NCBI RefSeq assembly: GCF_017161325.1
Contig: NZ_CP045670.1
Coordinates: forward strand, 1,481,367 to 1,545,366
DNA length: 64,000 bases
Source: Treponema pedis
GTDB taxonomy: Bacteria > Spirochaetota > Spirochaetia > Treponematales > Treponemataceae
Direction: 5' to 3'
The notes beneath the pieces were generated by a model. That model had not been told where the DNA came from. It made no database searches and worked only from the letters and a program-made list of their open reading frames with translations. The translations under genes and the position numbers were made by a program. This document shows, piece after piece, positions 44,405 to 53,842 of this stretch (position 1 is its first letter; each line of letters opens with the position of its first letter).

Positions 44405-45547
44405 TTATGCGTATTCTTTACCGTAGTTGTTAATTACGGAAGCCATATTGCTAAGACTTATTTGCTCCATTACACCGCCCATTTCCCAAGCTACACGGGG
44501 CATTCCGTATACTACGGAAGATGCTTCATCCTGTCCCAAGGTACGGGAGCCTTCGGTATAAAGTTTTGTTATATTTTGCGCTCCGTCTTTTCCCATGCCC
44601 GTCATAATAATACCTAAAGCATGATTTTGATATTCTTTTGCAACCGATTCAAAAAGAACATCGGCACTGGGACGGTGTCCGCTTTGAGGAGGAGTATCGG
44701 TAATCCTTGCAATGGCGGCAAGGGAGCGTTTTTCGACGGTTAAGTGTCTTCCTCCGGGAGCAATTAAAATACGTCCCTGTTTTATTACATCTCCGTCGGC
44801 GGCTTCTTTTACTTCCAGCGGGCAAATTTTATTTAAGCTGTTTGCAAATTCTTCCGTAAATCCCGGCGGCATATGTTGTACTACTACAATAGGCTGCGGT
44901 AAATCGGGTGCCAAATCCGCAAATACCTGTCTTAATGCATTCGGCCCTCCTGTGGAAATTCCTATTGCTATTATTTGAATGTTTCCGGGACTTCGTACGG
45001 GAGAAGGTTTTTCTGCCGGTTTATTTAATTGCATATTAAAAATTGGCGAAGAGCCGCCTGCCGTTTCCGACGGGGCGGAGCGGTACTGCTCGGCAAGTCC
45101 TTTAGGGATTTCTCCCGATGAGTTTTTAGACCTTTCAAGTATGTACCTTCTTCCGTATGCCAAAAGCATTTTGGAAAGGGTATCCGAAACCGTATGCAGA
45201 TTCGCCGATTCGGAGCCGGACGGTTTTGTAATAAAGTCTACCGCTCCGAGTTCCAAACATTCTATAGTAATTTTTGCCCCTTCTTTTGCAATACTTGATA
45301 AAATTACCACAGGGATTTTTATATTTAGTTTTTTTAATTCCCGTAAAAATTCAACGCCGTTCATTTCAGGCATTTCCAAATCCAATACGATAATGTCGGG
45401 CTGCGCTCTTTCAAGTTTTTGAAGAGCAAATTTACCGTTCATTGCCTTATCCGCAATTTTTAAACCGGGCGTTGCTTCTACAATCTTTCCGATTAAATTT
45501 CTCATTAATGCGGAATCGTCTACAATTAAAACTCTTATATCTTCCAT
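44405..45547 (-). CDS. cheB: chemotaxis response regulator protein-glutamate methylesterase
   Basis: 380 aa from the ATG at 45547 (MEDIRVLIVDDSALMRNLI); a start two codons earlier lacks a better site, and GAGGT is upstream. The receiver domain has phosphoacceptor Asp in DIIVLDLEMPEMNGVEFLR and VILSS/K switch residues. After a Pro/Ser linker, the methylesterase domain shows GISTGGPNALRQVF (catalytic Ser), VVQHMPPGFTEEF (catalytic His) and IMTGMGKDGAQN (catalytic Asp). It removes methyl groups added by CheR, encoded just upstream. Confidence 0.96.
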   Translation of the reverse strand: MEDIRVLIVDDSALMRNLIGKIVEATPGLKIADKAMNGKFALQKLERAQPDIIVLDLEMPEMNGVEFLRELKKLNIKIPVVILSSIAKEGAKITIECLELGAVDFITKPSGSESANLHTVSDTLSKMLLAYGRRYILERSKNSSGEIPKGLAEQYRSAPSETAGGSSPIFNMQLNKPAEKPSPVRSPGNIQIIAIGISTGGPNALRQVFADLAPDLPQPIVVVQHMPPGFTEEFANSLNKICPLEVKEAADGDVIKQGRILIAPGGRHLTVEKRSLAAIARITDTPPQSGHRPSADVLFESVAKEYQNHALGIIMTGMGKDGAQNITKLYTEGSRTLGQDEASSVVYGMPRVAWEMGGVMEQISLSNMASVINNYGKEYA

Positions 45548-45573
45548 AAACAAAATACCTCTTTTTTTATAGT

Positions 45574-46389
45574 TTAGACATCTTTTTTATAAAAACATGC
45601 CCAGTCGGTTTTTAAAAATTCGAATTTCGTATTCATTCCGAAAAGAGATTCGGAATGACCTATAAACAAAAATGATTTTGGCGACATCGCTTTCCAAAAT
45701 TTATCGATAACGTCCTTTTGTGCGGGTTCATCGAAATAAATTAAAACGTTTCTGCAAAATACTATATCGAAGTCATTTTGCTTTGATTCATGTTTTAAAT
45801 TGTGATAGTCGAAACTTATCATTTTCATAATTTCAGGTTTAATTTGATACCCGTCATTTAATTTATCGAAATAAGTGTGAAGATAATCATCCGGAACTCC
45901 CGCAATGCGGGCTTCCTGATAAAAACCCGTCTTTCCTACCAAAAGGCATTTTAAAGATAGGTCGGACGCTATTATTTCCGCCGTAAAACCCGCAGGAAGA
46001 TATTTTTTCATCATCATTGCAATAGTATACGGTTCTTCCCCTGTCGAACAGCCTGCACTCCATATTTTTATTTTACTTTTTCCTGCCGCACGTTTTATTT
46101 TTACGAGTTCGGGAATTACGTAATTTTGTAAGGCATCAAAATGCGGTTGATTTCTGAAAAAACGTGTTAAATTTGTCGTTACCGAATCCAATAAATTTTT
46201 TTGTTCTTCGGAATCTTTTAAAATGAGATTATAATAATCCGAAACTTTTTCCAGCTGTTTTGCCCTTAATTTTTCCTTTAAGCGGCTTTCCAGGATTGCA
46301 CGGTTACTCGCCGAAAAAGTAATACCGCTGGCATTATAAATTAAATCGCTGAACATACGAAATTCATCATCAGTTAAAAAATCGGGCAT
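45574..46389 (-). CDS. cheR: chemotaxis protein methyltransferase CheR
   Basis: S-adenosylmethionine-dependent methylation of receptor glutamates. 271 aa: N-terminal helical domain (FRMFSDLIYNASGITF, LESRLKEKLRAKQL), NLTRFFRNQPHFDALQ, then the Rossmann part with KIWSAGCSTGEEPYTIAMM, FAEIIASDLSLKCL-like segment, FDIVFCRNVLIYFDEPAQ and FLFIGHSESLFG. AGGAG lies upstream of 46389, and a promoter TTGAAT-N17-TATTAT is at 46409-46437 on the minus strand. It heads the cheR-cheB-receptor group. Confidence 0.96.
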   Translation of the reverse strand: MPDFLTDDEFRMFSDLIYNASGITFSASNRAILESRLKEKLRAKQLEKVSDYYNLILKDSEEQKNLLDSVTTNLTRFFRNQPHFDALQNYVIPELVKIKRAAGKSKIKIWSAGCSTGEEPYTIAMMMKKYLPAGFTAEIIASDLSLKCLLVGKTGFYQEARIAGVPDDYLHTYFDKLNDGYQIKPEIMKMISFDYHNLKHESKQNDFDIVFCRNVLIYFDEPAQKDVIDKFWKAMSPKSFLFIGHSESLFGMNTKFEFLKTDWACFYKKDV

Positions 46390-46408
46390 ACGAAATTCTC
46401 CTAAACTT

Positions 46409-46437
46409 ATAATATATAAATTTACCTAATTATTCAA
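46409..46437 (-). promoter_or_regulatory. promoter of cheR-cheB
   Basis: Minus strand TTGAAT (46432-46437), 17-base spacer, TATTAT (46409-46414). Confidence 0.65.
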
Positions 46438-46449
46438 TACCTTAAGGTT

Positions 46450-46478
46450 TTGACTAAGATTGAAAAAGATAGTATAAT
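46450..46478 (+). promoter_or_regulatory. promoter of the lptCAB genes, start point at the initiation codon
   Basis: TTGACT (46450-46455), 17-base spacer, TATAAT (46473-46478). The lptC ATG is at 46485, only 6 bases beyond the -10, where transcription itself should begin. Confidence 0.75.
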
Positions 46479-46484
46479 CAGGTA

Positions 46485-47117
46485 ATGGATATACGAAAAA
46501 TTATAAAAATCTTTATAATCTCTTTTATCGGTATTATATCATTTTCTTGTACTTTAAACTATAGTAAAGAGGCCGAATTTTTTGAAAAAAAGCCTAATTT
46601 TGTGTTTAAAAATTCGAATTTGGATAGATATGAAGAAAATTCTTTAAATTTAAAAATTAATTTCGATAAGCTTGAGATATATGATACGGATAAAATTTGG
46701 GCGGGGGAAAAAATAACCTTTGTTAAAATAAATTCAAAAACCGATGAAGAAAATAAATCGGACGGAAAACGCGAAAAACTTTCCGGGTATAAGGGTTCTG
46801 CAGGTATTATAAAAATCGATGAAAAAAACGAAAAATATTTTTTAGGCGGCAAGGTTTTTTTTGAGGACATAAAAGAAGGGGTGGCTATTTCGGGAGAGGC
46901 TTTTTTTTGGGATAAAACTTCAGGTGTTTTGTACGGAAGTAAAGAAGGGCGGGTTAGTGTAAAAAAGGGCGAAGAACTTGATATAACCGGAGAGGGGTTT
47001 ATTGCGAATACCGTCTCACGTGAATTTGAGTTTTCTTCCGTAGTTTCGGGAAATATACTTACGGCTTCGGAAAAAACGGAAGATAAGGAGAATGCCGATG
47101 AAACGATTTTTAAATAA
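46485..47117 (+). CDS. lptC: LptC-like envelope lipid transport protein
   Basis: 210 aa with an N-terminal hydrophobic anchor (IFIISFIGIISF) and a Cys in ISFSCTLN that could be a lipobox. The body is beta-strand rich (NLKINFDKLEIYDTDKIW, GSAGIIKIDEKNEKYFLGG, GVLYGSKEGRVSV), as in LptC/YrbK proteins that bridge the LptBFG transporter to LptA. Treponemes of this group lack classical LPS, so the cargo may be a lipooligosaccharide or lipoglycan. Overlaps lptA by 20 bases; no Shine-Dalgarno, consistent with a leaderless start. Confidence 0.78.
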   Translation: MDIRKIIKIFIISFIGIISFSCTLNYSKEAEFFEKKPNFVFKNSNLDRYEENSLNLKINFDKLEIYDTDKIWAGEKITFVKINSKTDEENKSDGKREKLSGYKGSAGIIKIDEKNEKYFLGGKVFFEDIKEGVAISGEAFFWDKTSGVLYGSKEGRVSVKKGEELDITGEGFIANTVSREFEFSSVVSGNILTASEKTEDKENADETIFK

Positions 47118-47856
47118 ATTTTTACCGTTTTTTCTTTTTACACTTTCCTTTTGCCGTTTAAATTCCGAAAATTCCAAAATAAATTTTTCGGCCGACAGCG
47201 TAAAGGCTTCCGTTTCCGAAAATAAAAAAACTACAAATCTTATAGGAAATGCCGTTGTAGCTGTAGATAACTTAAAAATAACTGCGGACAGCATAGAGAT
47301 TTTCGGTACCGATTATCGTTATGTAAACGCCACAGGTACGGTTTCGGGTGAAGATTCAAAAAACGGGTATTCATTTAAGGCAGATTTTATCAAATTCGAC
47401 AGAAAGACCGATATTGTTTTAATGTTCGGAAAGATAGAACTTAACGATACCAAAAATGATGTTACAATTTCCGCCGAAAATGTTGAATATAAGAAAAAAA
47501 ATGAAATAATGATTATGCGGTTTAACATAAAAATTTTGCGTAAAGATATAGAATGTAATTCTATGTTTGCATTATATAACAGAACCGAATCCAAGTTGGA
47601 GCTGACCGGAAGGCCTGCCGTAAAAAAAGGCGGCGATGAGTTTAAGGCGGCAAAAATTTCCGTTAATTTGGAAACTGAAGATATTTCGCTTGACGGAAGA
47701 GTGAGCGGTTCGGTTGAAGAAAAAACCGGGGAAAAAAAAGATGATGCGGGCGGCGGAGAAGCCGCTTCTTCGGAAACTTCCGAAGTTCGGACAGACGGTG
47801 CGGAATCCGGCAAAGAAGAAAAAGAAGACCCGGTAAAAGACGGACAGGAAAAATAA
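47098..47856 (+). CDS. lptA: LptA/OstA-family periplasmic protein
   Basis: 252 aa from the ATG at 47098, chosen because AAGGAG is seven bases upstream; an ATG at 47092 is too close. Signal peptide (FLPFFLFTLSFCRL) followed by the jellyroll repeats of OstA/LptA: NFSADSVKASVSENKKTT, LIGNAVVAVDNLKITADSIE, YRYVNATGTVSGED. The last ~55 residues are an acidic Glu/Lys/Ser-rich tail not usual in LptA. It would form the periplasmic bridge carrying lipid to the outer membrane. It lies between lptC and lptB. Confidence 0.85.
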   Translation: MKRFLNKFLPFFLFTLSFCRLNSENSKINFSADSVKASVSENKKTTNLIGNAVVAVDNLKITADSIEIFGTDYRYVNATGTVSGEDSKNGYSFKADFIKFDRKTDIVLMFGKIELNDTKNDVTISAENVEYKKKNEIMIMRFNIKILRKDIECNSMFALYNRTESKLELTGRPAVKKGGDEFKAAKISVNLETEDISLDGRVSGSVEEKTGEKKDDAGGGEAASSETSEVRTDGAESGKEEKEDPVKDGQEK

Positions 47857-47883
47857 GCCGTACCGATTTTTGCGGAGAAACAA

Positions 47884-48621
47884 ATGATTGAAAATAAGAG
47901 TATACTGAAAGTTGAGGGCTTAAATAAATTTTTTAGAAAAAAGCACGCCGTACACGATGTAAGTTTTTCTATGGAACAGGGGGAAATAGTAGGGCTTTTG
48001 GGGCCTAACGGAGCCGGTAAAACGACCTCGTTTTATATGATTGTCGGCTTTTATAAACCCAATTCAGGAGATATTTATTTAAACGGAAAAAAGATAACCG
48101 ATTTACCCATGTATAAAAGGGCCAGAGAAGGTATTTCGTATTTACCTCAAGAGGCTTCGGTTTTCCGTAAGCTGACTGTAGAACAAAATATTTATGCCAT
48201 TTTGGAAACTCGTAAAGATTTGGATAAGGTTCAAAAAAAAGAAAGACTTGAATTTCTTTTAAATGAATTCGGAATAACGGCAAACAGAAAACAACAGGCA
48301 TATACGCTTTCGGGAGGCGAAAGACGCAGAACGGAGATTGCCCGGGCTCTTGCAATTGAACCTAAATTTTTACTTCTTGATGAGCCTTTTGCGGGGATTG
48401 ACCCGATTGCGGTTCACGATATAAAAACTATTATACGTCTTTTGGCAAAGCAGGGTATAGGTATTTTAATAACCGACCATAATGTCCGCGATACTTTGGA
48501 GATAACTGACAGAGCTTATATAATAGGTAAAGGCGAAATTGTCGAGCAAGGTTCCAGGGACGATATTCTGAATTCCGAAATTGCACGTCAAATTTATTTG
48601 GGCGAAGAATTTAAAATGTAG
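47884..48621 (+). CDS. lptB: LptB-type ABC ATPase
   Basis: 245 aa ATPase energising lipid transport with LptFG (not in this window). Walker [17 protein letters not shown] near residue 40, signature [16 protein letters not shown], Walker [21 protein letters not shown] and switch His [17 protein letters not shown] are diagnostic of LptB rather than other ABC ATPases. GCGGAG precedes the ATG. The lptC-lptA-lptB order is the common bacterial one. Confidence 0.94.
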   Translation: MIENKSILKVEGLNKFFRKKHAVHDVSFSMEQGEIVGLLGPNGAGKTTSFYMIVGFYKPNSGDIYLNGKKITDLPMYKRAREGISYLPQEASVFRKLTVEQNIYAILETRKDLDKVQKKERLEFLLNEFGITANRKQQAYTLSGGERRRTEIARALAIEPKFLLLDEPFAGIDPIAVHDIKTIIRLLAKQGIGILITDHNVRDTLEITDRAYIIGKGEIVEQGSRDDILNSEIARQIYLGEEFKM

Positions 48622-48689
48622 TTGTATTATCCGCTTTACAATTTATTTATATTTTAATAAAATATGTTTCGCGTATAGGTAATGCTGTT

Positions 48690-49028
48690 ATGAAAAAATT
48701 ATTTTTTTTATTTATTGCAATGTTTTTTGTTTCGTGTTTAGGTAAAAACGGTGAAGCCTCGGTTTCCGGTATTTTTGAAGGAATCGGAAAAGGCTTGTTA
48801 GGCGATATTCGCGTAAGAGTTGAAATCGAAAATAATAAAATTAAAACTATAGACGTAGTTGAGTATTCCGATACGCCAGGTTACAGCGATACCGTTTTTG
48901 ATTATTTACCGGATAAGATTATCGATGCAGGTTCCGTTGATGTGGATATAATAAGCGGGGCTACTATTACGAGCCGGGCTTTTTTAGAAGCTGTAAAAGA
49001 CGCTTTAAAAAAGGCGGGCTTGCCTTGA
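48690..49028 (+). CDS. FMN-binding-domain lipoprotein
   Basis: 112 aa. Signal and lipobox FFVSC (Cys near residue 16). The rest is one FMN-binding domain (GEASVSGIFEGIGKGLLGDIR, IDVVEYSDTPGYSDTVFD) with the flavinylation motif SGATITSRAF, in which Thr receives FMN from an ApbE/Ftp-type transferase. Such proteins carry electrons at the outer face of the inner membrane. A transferase gene is not in this window. The start has AGGTAATGCTGTT before it, with no classical spacing. Confidence 0.88.
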   Translation: MKKLFFLFIAMFFVSCLGKNGEASVSGIFEGIGKGLLGDIRVRVEIENNKIKTIDVVEYSDTPGYSDTVFDYLPDKIIDAGSVDVDIISGATITSRAFLEAVKDALKKAGLP

Positions 49029-49029
49029 A

Positions 49030-49702
49030 TTAATTTTTAATATCTTCCATATTCCATTCGGTTAAAAATTCGGAAATAAAATTTTTCATATATTTTTCTC
49101 TTTGCAGTGCAATATGTTTTGCCGTATCGGTATTCATCTATATCTTTAAGATAAAATAATTTTTCGTAAAAATGATTGACGGTAGTGGATATATGATGTT
49201 GATATTCGTTTTTGCCCATATTCATACGAGGTTTTATTTCCGGGTTGTAGATTTGTCTGTTACGGCTTCCTCCGTATGCAAAGGCTCTTGCTATTCCGAT
49301 TGCCCCCAAAGCGTCAAGCCTGTCAGCATCTTGTACACATTTTCCTTCGATAGTGTCCGGAATTACCGAATCTTTTCCCGTATATGAAACTTGACCGATA
49401 ATCGATAAAACGGATTTACATACTTTTACGCTTACCTTATTGGATTGCATAAACAAAAGAGCTCTGTTTTTATCGGCGTGCGTATCGGGCGAAAGTTTTA
49501 TATCATCGACATCGTGCAATAAGGCTGCCAACTTTACAATATAAATATCGGCGTTTTCTCTTTTTGCAATGTAAGCCGCCGTTCTGTATACCCGCATTGT
49601 GTGAAAAAAATCGTGTCCGCTGTAATCGTCCTGAAATATTTTTTTTATATACAGTTTTGCATTTTCAATTATTTCAGGTTTTAATTTTTCATCGTTATTC
49701 AT
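49030..49702 (-). CDS. HD-domain phosphohydrolase, frame broken near its end
   Basis: About 223 aa. HD motifs: HDFFHTMRVYRTAAYIA near residue 30, LAALLHDVDD near 58, and DADRLDALGAIGIARAF near 126, as in the COG1418-type family. As read, the C-terminus turns into an unlike basic sequence after FYLKDI. Removing one base near 49141-49146 restores MNTDTAKHIALQREKYMKNF and FLTEWNMEDIKN with a stop at 49030, the normal ending of this family. The break is not in a long homopolymer but is still most simply an indel error. Substrate unknown (nucleotides are likely). Confidence 0.8.
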
Positions 49703-49747
49703 AAGCCGTTATTATCTTATTTTCCGTTCGGACGGTTTAAATAATTT

Positions 49748-50188
49748 TTAAAAAATATCTAAAATTAAAATAGTTTTTGCACCTGCAAACGGTGAAAAGT
49801 TAAGTTCAAATTCCTGTAGTTTTGAATTAAGTTTTGTTTTTACTTTTTTTGCAAGTTTAAAATCTTCCTTTGCCAAAAGTTTTCCTCCGGTTCTTTTATA
49901 GCCTGTAAAATCGTATACTATTTTAACGATTATTAAATCGGAGTTTGCTTTTACGGTTATTTTTCCTTCATCATCCGTTTTATATTCGCGGATTGTTCCG
50001 TCCGAAAAGGTTACCGTACAGGATAAGCCCCTGTATGACATTTGCGATTTATCCGTAACTTGAATAAATGCGGTTTCTTCTATGACGGGGATATTTTTAG
50101 GAGGCAGCTGTTTTGTTTTGCATGAAACAAAACACAAAATACTTAAGCCCGTAAGCAATATAAAAGCCTTAATTTTTTTGTTTTTCAT
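49748..50188 (-). CDS. putative lipoprotein, function unknown
   Basis: 146 aa with a clear lipoprotein signal (FILLTGLSILCFVSC, Cys near residue 23). The mature part is beta-rich with a conserved-looking SCTVTFSDGTIREYKTDDEGK segment resembling Ig-like or carboxypeptidase-regulatory-type turns, and a Lys-rich KEDFKLAKKVKTKLNSK stretch. I do not recognise the family. The segment after it to pepD holds nothing notable. Probably single-gene. Confidence 0.65.
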   Translation of the reverse strand: MKNKKIKAFILLTGLSILCFVSCKTKQLPPKNIPVIEETAFIQVTDKSQMSYRGLSCTVTFSDGTIREYKTDDEGKITVKANSDLIIVKIVYDFTGYKRTGGKLLAKEDFKLAKKVKTKLNSKLQEFELNFSPFAGAKTILILDIF

Positions 50189-50283
50189 ATAATGTCCTAA
50201 AATAAATATTTAAAGTAAATAAAGCGTAGGTATAAAACCGGTAATCTGAAACTGAATTACCGGCTTTAATTTTTATCGACGGC

Positions 50284-51729
50284 TTATTGTTTTAATTCTT
50301 CTAAATAAGCTAACAGGAATTTCCAAGTGCGTTCTACAGAGGGAATATCCATGTGTTCGTTCGGCGTGTGAACATCGTAAAGGTTAGGCCCGAAACTGAT
50401 TGCGTCAACGCCTTTAATTGCCTTACCCAAAAGCCCGCATTCCAATCCTGCGTGAATGGCGTTTATTTTAGGTTCGCTTCCGGTAATTTTTTTATAAGCT
50501 GCAATTGCCTTATCCCGTATGGGAGAATCGGGATTGTATTCCCATGCGGGATATTCCGAAACCTTTTCGAATTCGGCATTTGTACGCTCGGCTTGAATAC
50601 GGATAATTTCGCAAGTTTCATCAAGCGCGCTTTTTACGCTGCTTCTTACCGAAACGGTAAATTCGAGTTTGCCGTTTTTTTCTTTTAAAATACCGTTATT
50701 TAAACTTGTTTGAACCAAGCCTGGAATATCCAAACTTCTGTAGCGCACTCCGTCAGGAACTATCATCATAAAATCGATAAGGTTATCGGAAAGTTGTTTT
50801 GTAAACATAACGTTTTTTTCGGTTTGAGTTTTACAAGCTGTAACCGTTAAAAGTTTATCGGCTGTCCTGTATTCCGCTTTTAAGTCTGCGGTAACGGTTT
50901 CTATTATTTTTAAAACGCTTTCCGCATTTTCCGAGGCAACTACCGCATAAGATTCTTTTGCAATTGCATTATGTTTGGAGCCGCCTTCAATTTCGATTAT
51001 ATTTATTTTTTCCGTTTTTTTAATTTGAGATAAAATTCTTCCCAAAATTTTTATTGCATTGGCGCGCTGATTTTTAATTTCTATACCTGAGTGTCCGCCC
51101 AATAAATTCGTAACGGAAATTTTAACGGCGGTTCCTTTTACTTTTTCGGTTTCAATTTTAAAGGAAATATGAAGATTTGCTCCTCCGGCGCAGCTTACCA
51201 AAAAAACACCTTCTTCTTCGGAATCTATATTTAAAAGTCTTTTTGCCGAGAAGTGCTCGCCCGTTACGGCCATAGCCCCTCCCATTCCCGTTTCTTCTTC
51301 CGTTGTAATTAAAACCTCCAAAGGCGGGTGAGGAATATCTTTTGAGTCGAGAATTGCAAGCGCATAAGCTACGGCAATTCCGTCATCGCCGCCTAATGTG
51401 GTTTTGTCCGCATAAAGCATATCGCCTTTAATGACGAATTTAATAGGGTCTTTTAAAAAATCGTGATTTGAACTTGTTTCTTTTTCGCAAACCATATCCA
51501 TGTGGCCTTGAAGGATTACGGCCGGCGAATTTTCAAAGCCCTTTGTTCCGTTTTTTTTAATAATTACATTCATAGCGGTATCTTGATAAACTTCAAGATT
51601 TCTTTCTTTTGCAAATTTTACAAGAAAATCGCTTATCGCTTTTTCGTTGCCCGAGCCCCTCGGAATTTGCGAAATTTCATAAAACCAATTAAAAACGTTT
51701 TTAGGTTCTGTGTTTTGTAACGGATTCAT
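50284..51729 (-). CDS. pepD: cytosol non-specific dipeptidase (aminoacyl-histidine dipeptidase)
   Basis: Zinc peptidase of family M20 that cleaves Xaa-His and other dipeptides. 481 aa. Metal ligands visible in ILQGHMDMVCEK, TTLGGDDGIAVAYA, ITTEEETGMGGA (catalytic Glu), NIDSEEEG, and HAGLECGLL with DVHTPNEHMDI at the C-terminal end. A dimerisation domain (LGGHSGIEIKNQRANAIKIL) lies in the middle. Start at 51729 preceded by GGAGGGATAA. Peptides are a main carbon source for oral treponemes, which fits. Confidence 0.95.
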   Translation of the reverse strand: MNPLQNTEPKNVFNWFYEISQIPRGSGNEKAISDFLVKFAKERNLEVYQDTAMNVIIKKNGTKGFENSPAVILQGHMDMVCEKETSSNHDFLKDPIKFVIKGDMLYADKTTLGGDDGIAVAYALAILDSKDIPHPPLEVLITTEEETGMGGAMAVTGEHFSAKRLLNIDSEEEGVFLVSCAGGANLHISFKIETEKVKGTAVKISVTNLLGGHSGIEIKNQRANAIKILGRILSQIKKTEKINIIEIEGGSKHNAIAKESYAVVASENAESVLKIIETVTADLKAEYRTADKLLTVTACKTQTEKNVMFTKQLSDNLIDFMMIVPDGVRYRSLDIPGLVQTSLNNGILKEKNGKLEFTVSVRSSVKSALDETCEIIRIQAERTNAEFEKVSEYPAWEYNPDSPIRDKAIAAYKKITGSEPKINAIHAGLECGLLGKAIKGVDAISFGPNLYDVHTPNEHMDIPSVERTWKFLLAYLEELKQ

Positions 51730-51847
51730 TTATCCCTCCTGTAATTCAAATGTAAGTATAGTATAAAAAGATAAAATCGGCAATAGCATAAGTTTCCAAT
51801 AATTTTACTCTCTTGTCTAAGGCTTATAAATATAGTAAACTTAAGCT

Positions 51848-53182
51848 ATGAGTAATTTGATACAGCCTAAAATTTTAAAAGGATTCCGCGATTTTCTTCC
51901 CGATGCCGAAATACGGAGGGCCTTGCTTTCGGAAAAACTTGTAAGAGCTTTCCGCAGTTCGGGCTTTGTTCCCATTGATACCCCCGCTTTGGAGTACTCC
52001 GAAATTCTGTTACGGAAAAGCGGAGGCGAAACGGAAAAGCAGGTTTTCCGTTTTAACGATAACGGGGGACGAGATGTTTCAATGCGGTTTGATTTAACGG
52101 TTCCTCTTGCAAGGTTTATTGCTGAACACCGTTCGGAAATTTATTTTCCTTTTAAGCGCTACCACATAGGAAAGGTTTGGCGCGGGGAAAAGCCTCAAGC
52201 CGGACGCTATCGGGAATTTATGCAATGTGATTTCGATGTCATAGGCTCGGATACCGCCGCTTCCGATTTTGAAATTATACATTTAATAAAAAAGGCATTA
52301 AATGAACTTAACGTATCGGATTTTAAAATTCACGTTTCTCACCGCGGTATTTTTAATCGTTTTTTAAAAGCTCTTAATGTTCAAGATAGAAGCGAAGAAA
52401 TTTTACGCATTGTAGATAAACTTGCAAAAATCGGAAAAGATGAAGTGCTTAAACTTTTAACCGAATTAACTTCAGCAGAAAATGCGGAAAAAATATTTGA
52501 TTACGTTTCAGGCGGAACAACCGATATAAAAACGGCCGATTTTAAAACCGTGCTTTCTCATGTAGAAACTCTTGCCGGCGGAAAGGCGGAAGATTCCGAG
52601 AGAATGAGAGATATATATTCTTTTATTTGTGCCGTAGGTATTCAGGATTATGTCGTTTTCGACCCCTCAATTACGCGCGGTCTTGATTATTATACGGGCG
52701 TGGTTTACGAAACTTTTTTAACGAAGTTGCCTTCGATAGGGTCCGTTTGTTCGGGAGGGCGATACGATAATTTAACCGGGCTTTATATGAAAGAATCCGT
52801 AAGCGGTGCCGGAGCTTCTATAGGTTTGGACAGGCTTATAGCCGCTCTTGAACAGCTGGGAGAAAATAACTTTCGAGGAAGTTTTACGGATGTGCTGATA
52901 TTTTCCGATACTGGAACCGACTTTGCTTTAAGCTATAAAACGGCAGCTTTTTTTGAAGCTTGCGGAATAAATGCGGAAGTATATCCCGAGCCGAAAAAAA
53001 TAAACCATCAATACACTTATGCGGAAAAAAAAGATATTAAGTGGGGTATATTTATTCCGGAGGGGCTTACATTGCCCGTAAATCTTGATGAAGATTCTTT
53101 TAAAATAAGATTGAAAAACCTGGCGGAAAGAAAAGAAGAAGAGTTGACTCTTAAAGAAGCCGTTAAAAGGGTAAGAGGCTAG
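51848..53182 (+). CDS. hisS: histidine-tRNA ligase
   Basis: Class IIa aminoacyl-tRNA synthetase, 444 aa. Motif 1 region (GFRDFLPDAEIRR), motif 2 (FDLTVPLARFIAEH and YHIGKVWRGEKPQAGRYREF), the histidine-specific RGLDYYTGVVYE, GGRYDNL and motif 3 (SGAGASIGLDRLIAAL) are all present, with the anticodon-binding domain after residue ~345. No strong ribosome site (only TTAAGC). Followed by a terminator shared with cobC. Confidence 0.96.
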   Translation: MSNLIQPKILKGFRDFLPDAEIRRALLSEKLVRAFRSSGFVPIDTPALEYSEILLRKSGGETEKQVFRFNDNGGRDVSMRFDLTVPLARFIAEHRSEIYFPFKRYHIGKVWRGEKPQAGRYREFMQCDFDVIGSDTAASDFEIIHLIKKALNELNVSDFKIHVSHRGIFNRFLKALNVQDRSEEILRIVDKLAKIGKDEVLKLLTELTSAENAEKIFDYVSGGTTDIKTADFKTVLSHVETLAGGKAEDSERMRDIYSFICAVGIQDYVVFDPSITRGLDYYTGVVYETFLTKLPSIGSVCSGGRYDNLTGLYMKESVSGAGASIGLDRLIAALEQLGENNFRGSFTDVLIFSDTGTDFALSYKTAAFFEACGINAEVYPEPKKINHQYTYAEKKDIKWGIFIPEGLTLPVNLDEDSFKIRLKNLAERKEEELTLKEAVKRVRG

Positions 53183-53233
53183 GGGAGTCTTTTAAGAGAT
53201 TGCGTTTATTTTAATTGGAACACCTTATACAAG

Positions 53234-53265
53234 ACCCGCTTTTAAAAAATTTAAAGGCGGGTTTT
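53234..53265. terminator. bidirectional terminator between hisS and cobC
   Basis: ACCCGC (53234-53239) pairs with GCGGGT (53257-53262), extended by TTTAAA on both sides of one mismatch, followed by TTTT. It lies between convergent genes. Confidence 0.7.
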
Positions 53266-53830
53266 ATTCATTAAAAGCCTCTACAGTTTTATTTCCCGCT
53301 TTAATTTGTAAAACCGTAAGCGAGGAATTTTTAGGAGCGAATTTATTTCTAAGCCGGAAATTATCCAAAGCCCATGCCAAGGCCATAGTAATTGTACCGT
53401 AATGAGTTACCGCTATGCAGTCTTCATCTTTTGCGGCCGCTTCTTCCAAAAAACTGGAAACACGGGTAAAGTGTTCAAGCGAAGTTTCTCCTTGAGGAGG
53501 AGGAAATTCGTCGTTGTGTTCTATCCAGTTTTTTACTTCGGAAGGATATTTTTTTTCGGCTTCCGCAAAGGTTAAGCCCTTAAAAATACCGAAGTTATAT
53601 TCTTGAAGTCTTTTATCGGTTCGGATATTTTTTAAGCCTAAATACTCAGCCGTTTGCAAGGCTCTTTTAAACGGGCTTGAATAAACTTTTTTAAATTCGT
53701 AATAAGCCAATTTACTTTTTAAAACGTCAAGGGCGGGGTAGGCCTCTTCCGCCAACGGAGAATCGTCTAAACTGTAAACTTTAGTCTTGTTTGTAATTGT
53801 TATTCCGTGTCTTATTAAAATTATTTTCAA
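53264..53830 (-). CDS. cobC: histidine phosphatase family protein, probable alpha-ribazole phosphatase
   Basis: 188 aa. Phosphohistidine motif LIRHGITITNK at residues 5-15, SSPFKRALQTAEYLGL, EYNFGIFKGLTFAEAEKKYP and the second histidine in AVTHYGTITMALAW are typical of CobC-type phosphatases, which remove the phosphate from alpha-ribazole phosphate in nucleotide-loop assembly. Position 12 bases downstream of cobS on the same strand supports the cobalamin role. A general phosphoglycerate mutase-like phosphatase is the alternative. Confidence 0.85.
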   Translation of the reverse strand: MKIILIRHGITITNKTKVYSLDDSPLAEEAYPALDVLKSKLAYYEFKKVYSSPFKRALQTAEYLGLKNIRTDKRLQEYNFGIFKGLTFAEAEKKYPSEVKNWIEHNDEFPPPQGETSLEHFTRVSSFLEEAAAKDEDCIAVTHYGTITMALAWALDNFRLRNKFAPKNSSLTVLQIKAGNKTVEAFNE

Positions 53831-53842
53831 AGTTTAAAGTCC

